Of a DNA stretch of 64,000 nt, positions 63,255 through 64,000 are shown in pieces (position 1 is the first letter of the stretch; the number at the start of each line of letters is the position of its first letter). This DNA comes from an uncultured Prevotellaceae bacterium (GTDB lineage Bacteria > Bacteroidota > Bacteroidia > Bacteroidales > Muribaculaceae). A program made the translations under genes and the position numbers. Location of the stretch: contig CAMVPC010000011.1 in assembly GCA_947169265.1 (NCBI GenBank), positions 1 to 64,000 of the forward strand, written 5' to 3'. Below the pieces are notes generated by a model, which ran no database searches, was not told where the DNA came from, and worked only from the letters and a program-made list of their open reading frames with translations.

Positions 63255-64000
63255 ATGGAAGAAAAACAAGCGCTTACAATGAAGGACATCGCCCAAAAGT
63301 TGGGCGTGTCGGTAGCCACCGTGTCGCGTGCGCTCAAAGACAGTCCTAATATCAGCAAGGAACGACGCGAAATGATACAACAGTTCGCGCGCGAGAACAA
63401 CTATTATCCTAACGTCATCGCCGAGCAGCTGAGACACAGCCGCCAAAAGCCCTCGCAGGTGATAGGCGTAGTGATTCCCGAGTTCACCCACTACTACTTC
63501 TCGTCGATTCTCACCGGCATTGAGCAAACGGCGAGCGAGCGCGGCTACCGCATCCTGGTGGCACAAAGCGGCGAGCGCTATGACCGCGAGGTGGCCATCT
63601 GCGACTCGTTCATGCGCAACAAGGTGTGCGGCATCATCGTCTCGCAGGCCAAGGACACCACGCGCTACGACCACTTCCTCAAGCTGCAGGAGAACAATAT
63701 CCCGCTTGTGTTCTACGACCGCATTTGCCCGGCGCTCAACGCCAGCCGCGTTGTCGTCGACGACTACCAGGGGGCTTACAACGCCGTGAGTCACCTGGTG
63801 CTCACCGGCTGCAAGCGCATCGCCTTCTACGGCGCCTCGATGAAACTCGAGATTTCGCAAAACCGCTATAACGGCTACCGCGACGCCCTCTATAAGCACG
63901 GCCTGCAACCCGACGAGGCCCTCGTCAAGATTTGCGACAACCGCGAGCAAGCCGAGCGCATTACGCCCGAGCTGCTCAAACTGGCCGATCACCCCGACGC
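63255..64000 (+). CDS. LacI family transcriptional regulator (3' end outside window)
   Basis: The first 248 residues are visible from ATG 63255. The helix-turn-helix is MKDIAQKLGVSVATVSRALK with the hinge helix region NVIAEQLRHSRQKPSQ. The periplasmic-binding-like effector domain begins IGVVIPEFTHYYFSSILTGI and continues to the edge. It is divergent from susC, so it probably controls the sus operon in response to a sugar. Starch loci of Bacteroides usually use the membrane regulator SusR; a LacI-type regulator is a different solution. The AACCGGTT palindromes are candidate binding sites. Confidence 0.94.
   Translation, partial: MEEKQALTMKDIAQKLGVSVATVSRALKDSPNISKERREMIQQFARENNYYPNVIAEQLRHSRQKPSQVIGVVIPEFTHYYFSSILTGIEQTASERGYRILVAQSGERYDREVAICDSFMRNKVCGIIVSQAKDTTRYDHFLKLQENNIPLVFYDRICPALNASRVVVDDYQGAYNAVSHLVLTGCKRIAFYGASMKLEISQNRYNGYRDALYKHGLQPDEALVKICDNREQAERITPELLKLADHPD

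Overview
The window comes from a moderately GC-rich member of the Bacteroidales, most likely a Muribaculaceae gut commensal. The evidence is a SusC/SusD polysaccharide locus, Bacteroidales-type promoters (TTTG about 20 bp before TAnnTTTG), a PorX regulator, a Por-type C-terminal sorting tail on a secreted amylase, DUF6452/DUF6048 proteins, and secreted proteins carrying dockerin-like GDVNGDG..SGADVTALY modules. The family-level placement is inference.

Layout. 1-7.1 kb (minus strand): a glycan-degradation run of a NagB-LmbE fusion, a GH13 alpha-amylase, a GH53 galactanase, and the start of a repetitive starch-binding-like outer membrane protein that runs off the left edge. 7.5-10.4 kb (plus): yceD, rpmF, a structured intergenic RNA, fabH, era. 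10.4-14.4 kb: two small minus-strand genes, a large secreted Cthe_2159-type carbohydrate-binding protein and a tryptophan-rich repeat protein. 14.5-17.8 kb: rnhB, SRP RNA (minus), a GT2 transferase and DUF6452/DUF6048 genes. 17.8-20.3 kb (minus): an uncharacterised set of zinc-ribbon membrane protein, pseudokinase-like tail-anchored protein and a 20-residue repeat protein. 20.7-23.8 kb: dockerin-bearing secreted protein and secreted nuclease. 24-30.9 kb: candidate small RNA, hpt, adk, GT2, acyltransferase, and on the minus strand an AI-2E family permease, ruvC and ugd.

31.0-35.0 kb is an AT-rich island bounded by 30-bp imperfect direct repeats (28 of 30 identical). It holds three severed Rhs-type toxin C-termini and five immunity-like genes with overlapping starts. 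It is the clearest accessory module in the window and the best candidate for an undescribed system: an orphan toxin-tail/immunity array.

35.0-55.2 kb is mostly housekeeping: glpA-glpB, cmk-ispH-DUF3298, a phosphoethanolamine-transferase-like enzyme, a lipoprotein, kbl, a nucleoside kinase, an AAA/PD-(D/E)XK pseudogene, a UvrA-like ABC protein, rel, a PgpH-like HD protein and porX. 55.4-62.9 kb (minus) is a starch-utilisation-like operon susC-susD-susE-susF, divergent from a LacI-type regulator cut by the right edge. A near-identical AACCGGTT-centred site lies in the susC leader and upstream of the starch-binding-like gene at the left edge, so one LacI-type regulator may control both loci. PorX and the sorting tail suggest that secreted enzymes leave through the type IX system.
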